Source of the DNA: an uncultured Chlamydiae bacterium
GTDB lineage: Bacteria > Chlamydiota > Chlamydiia > Chlamydiales > Rhabdochlamydiaceae
Reading direction: 5' to 3'
Assembly: GCA_903824495.1 (NCBI GenBank)
Contig: CAIJXB010000067.1
Span: 1-47,633 of the forward strand
DNA length: 47,633 bases
Below are positions 1 through 10,600 of this stretch, piece by piece. The position numbers and the translations under genes are program-made. The notes beneath the pieces are model-generated. The model did no database searches, was not told where the DNA came from, and saw only the letters and a list, made by a program, of their open reading frames with translations. Position 1 is the stretch's first letter. Each line of letters opens with the position of its first letter.

Positions 1-3000
1 GCTTGTTGCTGTTAGACTTGTAAGAGCTGCCGTCCCTCCCACAATTCCAGTAAATGTCAGAGTTCCAGCTCCTCCTGCTATCGTGAGTATATGAGCGCCA
101 TTGAGAGTGCTGTTAAAGCTAATACTCGCATTATTAGATGTGATAGTATTGCTGTCTGTTAAGATAACAGGATTTGTAAATGTGAGAGGATTTGCTCCTG
201 AAACTGTAATGCTTGCACCAATTTGTGTTGAAGTTGCAGAGCTAAAGATCAGATTAGTTGGAGGAGCTGATCCACCTACCACTCCTGAAAATATCACAGT
301 TCCAGAAGCACCAGGTGTCAAAGTGAGATCACTCGCTCCATCAAGAGTGCTACTAAAGGTAATGTTACCCGTACTTGCCACCGATGTAATGGTAGCTAGG
401 GAAGTTAAATTCACAGGAGCTGAAAAGTTAAGAGTACTTCCACCTGTTACTCTAATGTTTGCTCCGATTTGAATTAAACCGGCGCTTGTAAAGGTAATAT
501 TCGTCGGTGGCGCCGTCCCTCCGACAACTCCAGAAAATGTCACAGTCCCAGTTCCTGCCGATAAGGTAAGATCCTGTGCTCCATTAAGAGTACTACTAAA
601 AGTAATATTACCGTTGTTAGCAGAAGATTTAATTGTGCTTGCAGCTGTTAGGCTCACAGGCTGTAAAAAGTTAAGAAGACTTGCACCCGAGACAGTAATA
701 TTGGCTCCGATTTGAATTAAAGAGGCTCCCCCAAAAACAAGATTCGAAAGAGGTGTTGTTCCTCCAATAGCTGCTGGAAATGTGATGACAGTTGTCCCCG
801 CTACCAACGTCAGACTTTGAGCTCCATCGATTGTAGAAGAAAAACTGATTGTGGCTCCAGCAGGTACTCCTCCATTGTTTGTCGTATCAAAAGTAGAAGT
901 ATTTAACAAAGTAATAGGCCCCGTCATCGCAATGACCCCTCCACTTGTCGTAATACTCCCACCTACTTTAATCGCTGTAGAGCCCATATAACTCACAGCG
1001 CCACTCGTTTGAACTGTGGAGTTTTGTACGATGGTACTGCTCGTTGCTGTAATACTTGCAAGCGTTGTTGTACTACCAACAGCTCCTATAAATGTCAGCG
1101 TCCCGATCCCTCCTGTCACAGTCAAAGCTTGAGTTCCAGCGCTCGCTCCATTAAGAGCGCCCAAAAAACTAATATTCGCTCCGATACCCCCTCCAGAACT
1201 GGTCGTATCAAAAACAGAAGTATTTGCAAGGGAAAGGCTGCCCGCCATTATAATGACCCCATTTGTCGTAACGTTTCCACCGATTGTAATCGCCGTTAAA
1301 CTTCCGCTTGTCGTTGTAGCAGACAAACTCGAAAGAACAGTCGTTGCTCCAACAGCCCCTGAAAACGTAATCGCTCCAGATCCTCCTGCTACACTCAAAG
1401 ACCCAACTCCATCCACTGTGCTACTAAAGGTAATAGCCCCTGCTGCGTTGCTGTTTGAAATCGTACTTGATCCTGATATCTGAACAGGCTGTAAAAAAAT
1501 AAGCGGGTTTGCTCCTGTTACAGTGATGTCTGCTCCAATTTGAATTACATTTGCACTTGTAAAGATAAGATTTGTAGACGCTGTGTTTCCTCCAACAGCT
1601 CCAAGAAAAGACACATTTCCAGCTGTTCCTGCTAGAAATGTTAGCGTATTTGACGCTGTCCAGTTAAGGGTATTTGAAAAACTGATTGTAGCTCCAGTAC
1701 CTGCACCTCCTCCATTTGTACTATCAAATGTAAGAGCCCCCGTAAGAACAGTGGGGCCTGCGAGTGTAATGGTAGCGCCGTTTGTCGTAATATTCCCTGC
1801 AACATTAATAGCAGTAGAGCCTGTATAACTTATCGCTCCTGTCGTTATAGCAGTGGAGCTTTGAGTGATGGTGCTACTTGTTGCTGTTATACTTGCAAGT
1901 GTTGTTGTCCCTCCAATAGCACCCGTAAACGTCAACGTTCCGGTTCCTCCCGTTAAGGTTATCCCTTGCGTTCCGGCCGTTGTTCCATTAAGCGTACTTG
2001 AAAAACTGATATTTGCCCCAGCTGAGGCTCCACTATTTGTACTATCCAAAGTCGTAGTATTTGTCAGCGAAACAATCCCCGTCATTGTGATGGCGCCACT
2101 TGTTGTGATACCACCATCGATTCTAATGGCTGTTGCTGTTACATTCGTACTTGTAACTGACAAACTAGAAAGTGCAGTGGTGGCTCCGACTGCTGCTGCA
2201 AACGTAACCGTCCCTGTTCCTGCCGCTATCGTAAGACCTTGAGCTCCATTGATTGTACTACTAAAACTGATGTTAGCGTTATTCGATGTAATAATACTCG
2301 GCCCTGTTAGCTGAACGGCCTGTAGAAAAGCGAGAGGATTGGCACCTGAAACAGTGATGTTTGCTCCAATTTGGATAAGAGCAGAGGTTGTGGTAAGATT
2401 TGTAGGAGCTGTGCTTCCTCCAATAGCTCCCGAAAGTACTATATTCCCAGATGTTCCGGCATTGAGTGTTAAAGTATTTGCCGAGCCGGCTGCAAAGTTA
2501 ATCGTACTAGTGCTTCCTGAAAAACTAATGGTTGCACCCGCTGCCGTCCCTCCTGCATTTGTACTATCGAATGTAAGAGCATTTGTAAGAATGGTCGGGC
2601 CTGTCATCGTGATGGTAGCGCCACTTGTCGTGAGATTGCCTAAGATGTTAATCGCAGTAGAGCCTGTGTAACTTATCGCTCCTGATGTTTTAGCTGTAGA
2701 GCTTTGTGTGATAGTTGCGCTTGTAGCCGTTACACTTGCAAGTGTTGTGGTTGCTCCAATAGCTCCTGTGAATGTCAGGGTTCCCGTTCCTCCCGTTACT
2801 ACCAAAGCTTGCGTCGCCGCAGTTGTCCCGTTAATCGTACTAGAAAAACTGACGCTCGCACCAGATGATGATCCACTAGCTGTCGTATCCAAAGTCGCAG
2901 AGCTTGTAAGCGAAACAATCCCTGTCATCCCAATAGATCCACCATTTGTTGTGATGTTGCCACCGATTCTAATCGCTGTGGCTGTTGCATTTGTGCTCGT

Positions 3001-5799
3001 TGCTGATAAGCTCAAAAGCGGAGTAGTAGCCCCAACGGTGCTTGAAAATGTAATCGTTCCAGTTCCTGCAGATACGGTAAGAGCTTGGACTCCCGTAGTT
3101 GTCCCGTTCACTGTACTGCTAAAGGTTGTAGTAACACCAGCACCTGTAGTGTTCATAGTGCTCGACCCTATCAGCTGAACGGGGCATGGAAACGTAAGCG
3201 GATTTGCGCCTGTTGTAGTTATGTTTCCTCCAACTCGAATCAGAGCGACTGTTCCAAAGGCGAGATTCGTAGGTCCCGTGGTTCCTCCAACAGCCCCAGA
3301 AAATGTTATGGTCCCGGCCGTTCCAGCTGTAAGAGTTAGGACATTCGCTGTAGACCAGTTAACGGTACTGGAAAAACTAATATTTGCTCCGGTAGCTGAG
3401 CCATTTGTGGTGTTAAATGCGGTACTATTTCCCATAGTAACGGGACCTGTCAACGTAATGGGGGAACCACTTGTCGTAATACCTCGGATAATGGAAATAG
3501 CAGCTGCTGTATAACTCACACCCCCTGTCGTAACTGTAACAGTGGCAACGTTTTGCTGTGAGATTGTGCCTGTAACCGTAACCGTTAACCCCTGAAGAGG
3601 AGTGAGCGCCCCGACGCCCCCTGAGAATAAACTCGTTCCACTCCCGCTTATTACAGTGAGCGCTTGCCCTCCAGAAGTACTTCCATTGAGTAGACCAAAA
3701 AAGCTAATGGTCGTTGCCGCTCCAGTAGTAGTCATGACGCTCGTATTTGTTAAGACCACGGCCACATTTGTAAAGCCAATAGAACCCGTGGTCGTAATAT
3801 TTCCTCCCACTAGAAGAGTAGCGCCGCTTGAGTAGGTGGTAGCTGAAAGAGCTGTTGTGCTTCCTACATTTCCCCCAAACGTTATAACTCCCGAAGCGCC
3901 CGCTGCAACAGTAAGCCCTTGAGATCCTGTAGTTGTCGCATCAATTGTTCCTCCAAAAGAGATAGCTCCATTATTTGCGCTCGTATTGATGGTTGGTGAT
4001 CCTGTTAAAACAGCAGGCACAGCATTTGTGATCGTGAAAGAATTGGCAGTTATATTCCCTCCAATGTTTACCTTACCGGTTCCTGCCGTTGATGAAATAA
4101 GCACCGCTCCAAGGCGAGTAGTCGCACCTAAAGCTCCGACAAAAGTAATGTTGCCGCTAGAGCCACTATTTAAAGTAAGAGTTTGAGTTCCGGCCGTTGT
4201 CGCATTAATTGTTACGCCACTATTAAAAATAATATCAGCTCCTGTAGCAGTTCCTCCGGCATTTGTTGTATCAATGGTTACAGAGCCATCCAGAACTACT
4301 AGCGTACTTGTAAAAGTAACGCTTTGCCCAACCGTTGTAATAGTTCCATTCAAATGCGTTACGGTACTTCCCGTTCCTGTAAACGCAAGAGTAAAACCAC
4401 TGGGAACAGCAATATTTGCACCTGAGTTTTGTGTGATTGTTGAAGAGGCGCATAAAATAACGTTGGCAGTTGCAGCGGCAATTGTTGCAGTTGAAATCGT
4501 TGGAGTTGTTGCATCTCCGCAAGTAAGAGGCAAGGTTCCTGCACCTGCAACATCGATTGTAAGTGTTGTGGGATCGAGGAGCCATGTCCCTGCCGCGCCA
4601 TTAGGCGCTCTAGCATCCACACGCCCTATGAAGGCAAATAAATTTTCTTTTCCAGAGGTTTCAACAAACCCACCGTTACCTGAAATCTCTCCACCTCTAG
4701 CAAAGATCGTTCCATTAAAGATTGTGGTGTCATCGGCCCAAAGAATCACTCTTCCTCCATCACCTTCTGTGATGGCATTTGCATGGATAGAGGAATATTC
4801 ATCCATAAAATTAGTAAGGGCCGTGCGGATTCCATCCCCTCCTTTATACTCACCACCGATCAAAACAGTTCCACCACCAAAGGATCCTGTGGCATCGATT
4901 TGAGCGCCTCGTAATTCTAGATGATCCCCTAAAATGTGGAGTGTTCCGCCGATTGTTTCACTTGAAACATCGATTTCTCCTTCTACTGTAACTTTGGAAC
5001 CTTCTATAAAAGCACTACCTGCTTTGATATTGCTTTCGTGGGCAATGCGTACCTTGCCATTTTCTTCGGTAAGGGTATTTCCTTCGATAAGGCCATCTAG
5101 GTTAATGACATTTTGCACGGCAGCTTTTGCTGCAGCTACTTGAATAAACACTTCATGTGCCTGTATGTTTCCCAAATGCTCAACGAACCCTTCTTTCTCT
5201 CCTTCTTCAATTTCAAAGCTCATGAGCCCATCACCTGCAAAGGTGAGAGTCACAGATTCTCCTGATGCTAAAACAACTTTACTGAAGTGTGCACGAATCA
5301 TTCCCTCATTTTTCACTTGAGGAGAAAGAAGGACTATATCAGAGGCAATCAGAGATCCTTCATTGTGAATGAATCCGGAAATTCCTTCTTTGGCACGAAA
5401 AGAAAAACGGTCCTCTAGAAAATCTTGATCCAAGATGTCGAGTGTTGAAACAACAAGAGATCCAGTGTCAACTACTGCCTCTTTACCAAAATAAACACCG
5501 TGAGGGTTGATGAGGAAAACTTTTCCATTGGAAGAGATGTTACCTAAAATATGAGAAGGGTCCCCTCCTGTCACTCGATTAAGTACAATAGAGCTGCGGC
5601 TTGGTTGTATGAACTGCAAGCTTTCTTTGAGACCTACATGAAACTCTTGATAGTTTATAATAGATCGATCTGATGCCTGAATGGTCATCGTATGATCTGT
5701 CTGAGAAATCAAAACCTCTCCGGAAGAAATTTCAGGAGACTGAGGCAGGCCCATGAGTAACTTGGATATTAGAAGAAATCCAATGAAACTTTTCTTCAC
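1..5799 (-). CDS. TpsA1: giant two-partner secretion exoprotein, haemagglutinin-like (partial, C-terminus beyond window)
   Basis: The frame runs from a GTG at 5797-5799 without a stop, at every point I checked, to base 1, giving 1933 codons with the C-terminus missing. The start is chosen because it opens a signal peptide (VKKSFIGFLLISKLLMGLPQ); the next in-frame ATG, 15 codons on, would cut that peptide. Residues about 25-150 form the haemagglutination-activity (TPS) domain, with NPHG at 98-101, where the usual motif is NPNG. A GTWLLDP junction is followed by a cysteine pair (C427, C450). The rest is a Ser/Thr/Gly-rich repeat region with a period near 80 residues and motifs such as FSSTLNGA and ITTSGGAITMTGPV, a typical right-handed beta-helix signature. 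It closely resembles TpsA2. Expected path: Sec export, then secretion through the TpsB encoded just upstream; adhesion is the family role and is inferred here. Confidence 0.88.
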   Translation of the reverse strand, partial: MKKSFIGFLLISKLLMGLPQSPEISSGEVLISQTDHTMTIQASDRSIINYQEFHVGLKESLQFIQPSRSSIVLNRVTGGDPSHILGNISSNGKVFLINPHGVYFGKEAVVDTGSLVVSTLDILDQDFLEDRFSFRAKEGISGFIHNEGSLIASDIVLLSPQVKNEGMIRAHFSKVVLASGESVTLTFAGDGLMSFEIEEGEKEGFVEHLGNIQAHEVFIQVAAAKAAVQNVINLDGLIEGNTLTEENGKVRIAHESNIKAGSAFIEGSKVTVEGEIDVSSETIGGTLHILGDHLELRGAQIDATGSFGGGTVLIGGEYKGGDGIRTALTNFMDEYSSIHANAITEGDGGRVILWADDTTIFNGTIFARGGEISGNGGFVETSGKENLFAFIGRVDARAPNGAAGTWLLDPTTLTIDVAGAGTLPLTCGDATTPTISTATIAAATANVILCASSTITQNSGANIAVPSGFTLAFTGTGSTVTHLNGTITTVGQSVTFTSTLVVLDGSVTIDTTNAGGTATGADIIFNSGVTINATTAGTQTLTLNSGSSGNITFVGALGATTRLGAVLISSTAGTGKVNIGGNITANSFTITNAVPAVLTGSPTINTSANNGAISFGGTIDATTTGSQGLTVAAGASGVITFGGNVGSTTALSATTYSSGATLLVGGNITTTGSIGFTNVAVVLTNTSVMTTTGAATTISFFGLLNGSTSGGQALTVISGSGTSLFSGGVGALTPLQGLTVTVTGTISQQNVATVTVTTGGVSYTAAAISIIRGITTSGSPITLTGPVTMGNSTAFNTTNGSATGANISFSSTVNWSTANVLTLTAGTAGTITFSGAVGGTTGPTNLAFGTVALIRVGGNITTTGANPLTFPCPVQLIGSSTMNTTGAGVTTTFSSTVNGTTTGVQALTVSAGTGTITFSSTVGATTPLLSLSATSTNATATAIRIGGNITTNGGSIGMTGIVSLTSSATLDTTASGSSSGASVSFSSTINGTTAATQALVVTGGTGTLTFTGAIGATTTLASVTATSATITQSSTAKTSGAISYTGSTAINILGNLTTSGATITMTGPTILTNALTFDSTNAGGTAAGATISFSGSTSTINFAAGSANTLTLNAGTSGNIVLSGAIGGSTAPTNLTTTSALIQIGANITVSGANPLAFLQAVQLTGPSIITSNNANISFSSTINGAQGLTIAAGTGTVTFAAAVGATTALSSLSVTSTNVTATAIRIDGGITTSGAITMTGIVSLTNTTTLDSTNSGASAGANISFSSTLNGTTAGTQGITLTGGTGTLTFTGAIGGTTTLASITATSSTITQSSTAITTGAISYTGSTAINVAGNITTNGATITLAGPTVLTGALTFDSTNGGGAGTGATISFSNTLNWTASNTLTFLAGTAGNVSFLGAVGGNTASTNLIFTSANVIQIGADITVTGANPLIFLQPVQISGSSTISNSNAAGAITFSSTVDGVGSLSVAGGSGAITFSGAVGATTVLSSLSATTTSGSLTAITIGGNVTTNGVIIMAGSLSLANTSVFDTTSSGGGIGANISFLGALNGASAGTQALTVTGGIGTLTFIGAVGSTTTLASITATSSTIVQNSTVQTSGAVSYMGSTAIKVGGSITTSGGVIAMTGPITLLNTSTFDTTNNGGVPAGATISFSSTIDGAQSLTLVAGTTVITFPAAIGGTTPLSNLVFGGASLIQIGANITVSGASLLNFLQPVSLTAASTIKSSANNGNITFSSTLNGAQDLTLSAGTGTVTFSGVVGGTAPPTNITFTSAGLIQIGANIRVTGGSTLNFSAPVNLTSLATITSVASTGNITFSSTLDGASDLTLTPGASGTVIFSGVVGGSAPPTNLIFSSATSTQIGASITVSGANPLTFTNPVILTDSNTITSNNASISFNSTLNGAHILTIAGGAGTLTFTGIVGGTAALTSLTATS
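1860..2660 (-). repeat. Long direct repeat shared by tpsA1 and tpsA2, copy in tpsA1
   Basis: By eye this segment matches about 15470-16270 in tpsA2 with high identity, including silent positions. An example is the stretch around 1875-2165 against 15484-15775. The offset is about 13.6 kb, and tpsB lies between the copies. Edges are approximate. Confidence 0.75.
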
Positions 5800-7523
5800 T
5801 AAATAAACTTGACCCCTATTTTAAAATAGAAAATAGCTTTTTGATCTCTTCCGTATTGCTCTATATACTGACGATCCGTCAAAGGAAAGCCTACATCCAT
5901 ACTGCAATCGAAGTTCCAAGGAGCGTAAATTCTAACTCCAACGCCCACACTAGTTAAGAACGCGCGGTTAGATTGATCATTAATCGCATCTCCATATTCA
6001 AACGTCTCTCCATGATCGATAAATCCGACCAGCTGCAGAACTTCTTCCCATGTCCTTTTGGAATGGGGAACTTTTTTCGATTTTACAAAAGGAGGTGGAG
6101 CTCTGAATTCAAAATTCGCACAAATACCTGAGTCTCCTAAAGAAACAGCAAGTGGATAGCCTCTTACAGTGTTAATCCCTCCGATATAAAACTCTTCAGA
6201 GAGGGGAAGCTTATAAAAGGAAAGTTGTCCTTGGAGATTTAAAAATAAGAAACAAGAAGCTGGGAGCCTTTGGATCCGTTGATAGTTAGCATCAATGTAG
6301 ACAAAGCGGCCTCCGGCATCTTTGCGACTGCATAAACCATCTACAGAACTTAAGCCTCCTAAGAAATCTGGGATCCCTCCATAACCTACAACGTCTGCTA
6401 CGTTACGGCCACCGAATGAATCTATATAATCAAGTTTGTAACCTAAAGAAAAAACCCTCAGTTTATCAAAGGCAGATACTCTATGCTCTTCAAAGTTCTC
6501 AATTTGTTTGTACTCAAATCCTGTATAGATGTCCGTGTTGAATTTAGCTTTGCGCTGCAGAGCTTGCATGAATTTTGTGGCAGCCACTTGCGTCTTTCCA
6601 TGTAGATCGAGTCCTTTGTATTGAGCTACCTCAAAATCAGAGTATAGATAAGAAAGTTCCATGAATGTTCCTCTTCTATTCAAAGGAACTTTATAAATTC
6701 CATCGACAAATCGGAGCCTATTTAAAGGGAATCCACACGCTCCAATGATAGAAAGGGTATCTCCCTGACAAAAGAAATTCCCAAGATCGCCTCTCAGACC
6801 TGAACGCTCAAGAGATGTGACATTGGAACCATAGGTATTGTAGTCTGCAGAAAAATGCCTTGGCGCTTTGTCCTTAGCTTTTAAAATCATGTCAACAGTT
6901 CCAAGCTCTTGTCCTTTTTCAAAAATGGACGCCACTTGAAGATCTGTATTTTCATTGAGAAGAAGTAGTGCTTTTAAAAGATCGTTGTAGTTGAGGTTTT
7001 TCCCAAGAAAGGGAGCTAAATATGAGGCGATGAACTCAGCTTTATAATACTTATTGCCAACAACCTCAATCGCTCCAAGTTTAGCTTCAAGAACTTTAAC
7101 TTGTAAAAATCCCTCTCGGATCTCTTGCTCAGGAAGATAAACTCGAACTAAAAAATATCCCGCTTTCGCATACTTTCCCTGAATTTTCAGACAAAGTGCA
7201 TACATGTTTTCAACGGTCAGATCTCGATTCTCATAAGAATCGATGATTTCACTTAAGTCCTCTTTAGAAAAGATCTCATTGCCTTCGATCTCAATCTTTT
7301 TAATAAATACTCTTTGGGCAGCTGGCTGATTCAACTCTTCTTCTGGGATCTCAACTTCAACAACTGGCATTTCTTTTTCCGGAGAAATCGGTTTAGTCTC
7401 ATATTGAACTTCGATTTCTTTATCTATGATCCCTCCTGAAGAAGAAGGCACTTGCAGCGGCGCTGCAAAAAGCGCACACGGAAGTAGAAGCAGAAGATGA
7501 ATAAGGCGGAGTCTAGAGGTCAT
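5799..7523 (-). CDS. TpsB: outer-membrane two-partner secretion transporter (FhaC/ShlB family)
   Basis: This 574-aa protein is the beta-barrel pore that recognises TpsA proteins in the periplasm and secretes them across the outer membrane. Residues 1-21 are a signal peptide ending in the A-x-A-like ALFAAP. A linker rich in Pro and Glu follows (about 30-68). Two POTRA domains lie at about 71-147 and 149-218, and a 16-strand-type barrel fills 221-574. The family's conserved loop-6 motif VRGY is present at 453-456 (GGINTVRGY), as is FIDHG at 501-505. The last strand ends ...VKFI rather than in the usual terminal Phe. It is the only TpsB visible and sits between two giant TpsA genes, 79 bp after tpsA2. 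No convincing Shine-Dalgarno site or promoter was seen in that gap. Its TAG stop shares the G of the tpsA1 GTG start. Confidence 0.93.
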   Translation of the reverse strand: MTSRLRLIHLLLLLPCALFAAPLQVPSSSGGIIDKEIEVQYETKPISPEKEMPVVEVEIPEEELNQPAAQRVFIKKIEIEGNEIFSKEDLSEIIDSYENRDLTVENMYALCLKIQGKYAKAGYFLVRVYLPEQEIREGFLQVKVLEAKLGAIEVVGNKYYKAEFIASYLAPFLGKNLNYNDLLKALLLLNENTDLQVASIFEKGQELGTVDMILKAKDKAPRHFSADYNTYGSNVTSLERSGLRGDLGNFFCQGDTLSIIGACGFPLNRLRFVDGIYKVPLNRRGTFMELSYLYSDFEVAQYKGLDLHGKTQVAATKFMQALQRKAKFNTDIYTGFEYKQIENFEEHRVSAFDKLRVFSLGYKLDYIDSFGGRNVADVVGYGGIPDFLGGLSSVDGLCSRKDAGGRFVYIDANYQRIQRLPASCFLFLNLQGQLSFYKLPLSEEFYIGGINTVRGYPLAVSLGDSGICANFEFRAPPPFVKSKKVPHSKRTWEEVLQLVGFIDHGETFEYGDAINDQSNRAFLTSVGVGVRIYAPWNFDCSMDVGFPLTDRQYIEQYGRDQKAIFYFKIGVKFI

Positions 7524-7602
7524 GTATCTACATCTAGTAATATTTAGGCTTGAAGATTCTTATGCGCTTATTAAAGAATTAAATCTATACTTTTGTCTTA
7601 GG

Positions 7603-10600
7603 CTATTCTGACTCAATATTGCCATATAAGCCTGTGGTACCCGTTCCCATTTGGATAAAAGCACCGGCAGCATCAATTTGCGCGCCTGAATTAAGACTGA
7701 ATAGTCCACTATTTTGCACGATGACAGAGCCGACTCCAAACGTTTCTATAGAGGCGTTGATGTCAAAAATATTTCCTACAAGCACAATTCCTGCATCTCC
7801 TGTAATTGTTACAAGTCCTCCAAGCGTTGTTGTTCCTGTAGCATGAGCTTGCATCAAAGAAGCTCCTGTTATTGCAGGCAGCGTCACATCACCTCCACTA
7901 TAAATAGTAAGGGCGCTTATAGGTGTCAATCCTCCCATCTCTCCACTTAGAGATATATCTCCACTTCCCGCTATAAAGGATATATTCTGAAGTCCATTGA
8001 CAGTCGCAAGGGCTCCAAACGTAATATCCCCGCCCCCTATAGACGTATTAATAACGACAGAATCTGTTAGAAAAATAGCATTTGTAAAAGAGACACTGGA
8101 AGAACCTGCTAACGTATTTGTTGTAGTAATTGTACTTCCTAATTTTACAGCTCCTCCTCCTATTTGAAAGACTGGACCATTAGAGCTTATGCCATTTGAA
8201 AGAGTTAAAGAACCTGCATTGTTAAAAGAAACAGGGCCGGATGCTGCCGTGATGATCGAACCTGTAATATCAAAAATATTTCCTGTTAAAGAAATTCCTA
8301 TTGAGGTGCTTGTTTTCATGGTTCCTGCAATCGTTGTTGTTCCAGTACCTGCTACTTGAGTAAAGGATCTTCCTGTAAAATCGCTAGATACCCTTACATT
8401 TTGAGCGCTTGTCACAGTTAAATTTCCAAAAGGCGTGATTCCCCCTATACTGCCATCAAAAGCAACGCTTCCTTCTCCTAAAACAAAAGTCAGGCCTCCG
8501 GGACCATCTAAAGTAGAATAGAATTTAACAACTCCTGGATGTCCCCCTCCGCTCACATCGATGGTAAAAGTTCCTGCTGCAACTGTAGTCGGCCTTGGAA
8601 AGAGCAAATAAGCTCCGGGAGCAATGATGTTTGAGTTAATGGTTTCAGTTCCATTATCTATGATGGTGTTTGCATAAATAGATCCGATGCTGAGAGATTT
8701 TGCAGAGAGGGTCAATGTATTGATATACTCAAGAGGAGATCCTAACTGCGTTGCTGTAATCGCACCTGATTGAGCAGAAAGAGCCAGATCGAATACTCCA
8801 GATAGCGTCGGAATCATTTTATTTAACGTAATTCCTCCTGGGCCTGCACCCACCATAAAAATGGATGAATTAAAACTTATGTCGTTTGTAAAGGAGATGG
8901 TATTTAGTGCGATCATACTAGCTTCGAGTAAGACAGTTCCTCCTCCACTTTGGATGAACGAGCCTGTTGAAACAGTTCCTCCGATCGTTGCAAGACCTGC
9001 ATTTGTATACGTAACCGTTCCAGAAGCTGCAAGGCTATCGCTTTGCGTGATGATGCCTCCTGTTACACTCAAGTTTCTAATGGATTGATTTTTCCCTACT
9101 GCTCCTGTGAAGGTAATTGTTCCGGAGCCTCCAAGCAAAGTAAGAGAATGGGCGCCGTCAAGTGTAGAACTAAATGTAATGTCAGCACTATTGGATGTGA
9201 TCGTACTTACATCAATTAGAAGAACAGGATCTGAAAAAACAAGCGGACTTCCTCCTGTTACTGTAATAGAATTTCCGATTTGAATAGCGCTACCACTTGT
9301 AAAGATAAGATCTGTAAGAGGTGCACTTCCTCCAATAGCTGCAGAAAATGTAACGGTTCCTGCACCGAGTGCAAAAGACAAGTTTTGAGCTCCATTGATT
9401 GTCGCAGAGCTGCCAAATGTAACATCTCCCCCTCCTATACTTGTATCGATAGCTACCGCAGCCGTCAAAGTAATGGGATTTGTAAACAACACACTTGCTA
9501 AGCCCGCAGCTCCATTTGTTGTAGTGATACTACTGCCTAGAGATACAGCTCCGCCTCCTATTTGAGACACAGCTCCATTAGAGCTAATGCTCCCAGAGAT
9601 TGTTAAAAGACCTGCATTATCAAAGGCAACAGGACCTGCTCCTGTTGTAATAATAGAACCTGTGAGAGTGAAAATGTTTCCCGTTAAAGAAACTCCAGTA
9701 GATGTACTTGTACTCATCGTCCCTGCAATCAACGTTGTTCCAGTTCCGGCAGTTTGAGTGAACGAGCTTCCTGTAAAGTTTTGAGAGACTGTGACATTGT
9801 GAGCGCTTGTGACAGTTGCATTACCAAACGGTGTGATGCTTCCTACAGCTCCAGTAAACAGCAGATCCCCAGCTCCTACAATGAATGTAAGCCCCCCTGG
9901 ACCATCTAACGTAGAATCAAATGTAATATTGCCAGTAGTAGCCCCTCCTGTTACATCAATAATAAATGTTCCAGCTGATACGGTAACAGGAACAGTAAAT
10001 TCTAATTGAGCGCCAGGTGCTATGATGTTTGAAGATATGGTTTCAGATCCGTTGATGATAACCGTATTTGCATAAATAAGAGGTGTATTAAGAACTAGTG
10101 CAGTCATTGTCAATGTATCGATGTATTCAGAAGGAGATCCAAGCTGCGTTGCTGTTATAGTTCCAGCTGCAGCTGTTAGTGTCAGGTTATATATGCCATT
10201 AGATGTTGGGATCATTGTATTTAACGTAATGCCACTAGGCGCTGTAAGTACAATAGCTGTGTTGAAAGTAACGGCATTTGTAAAAAGGATCGTCGATGCC
10301 GCCGTAATATTAGCTTCAAGCAACGTAGATCCTCCTCCATTTTGAGTAAAAGAACCTGCTGTTATGGCGCCTGCGATCGTAGCAAGACCTGCATTTGTAT
10401 AGGTAACAGCGCCTGTTGTTGTTAAAGCGCTGCTTTGTGTGATGATGCTACTTGTTACGCTTAAACTTGTAAGCGCTGCCGCTCCTCCCACTATTCCAGT
10501 AAATGTCACAGTTCCTCCTGTCCCACCTAACAAGGTTAAAGCTGTTGCTCCATTAAGAGTACTGCTAAAGCTGATGTTGGCGCCAGCCAGAGCGCTACTT

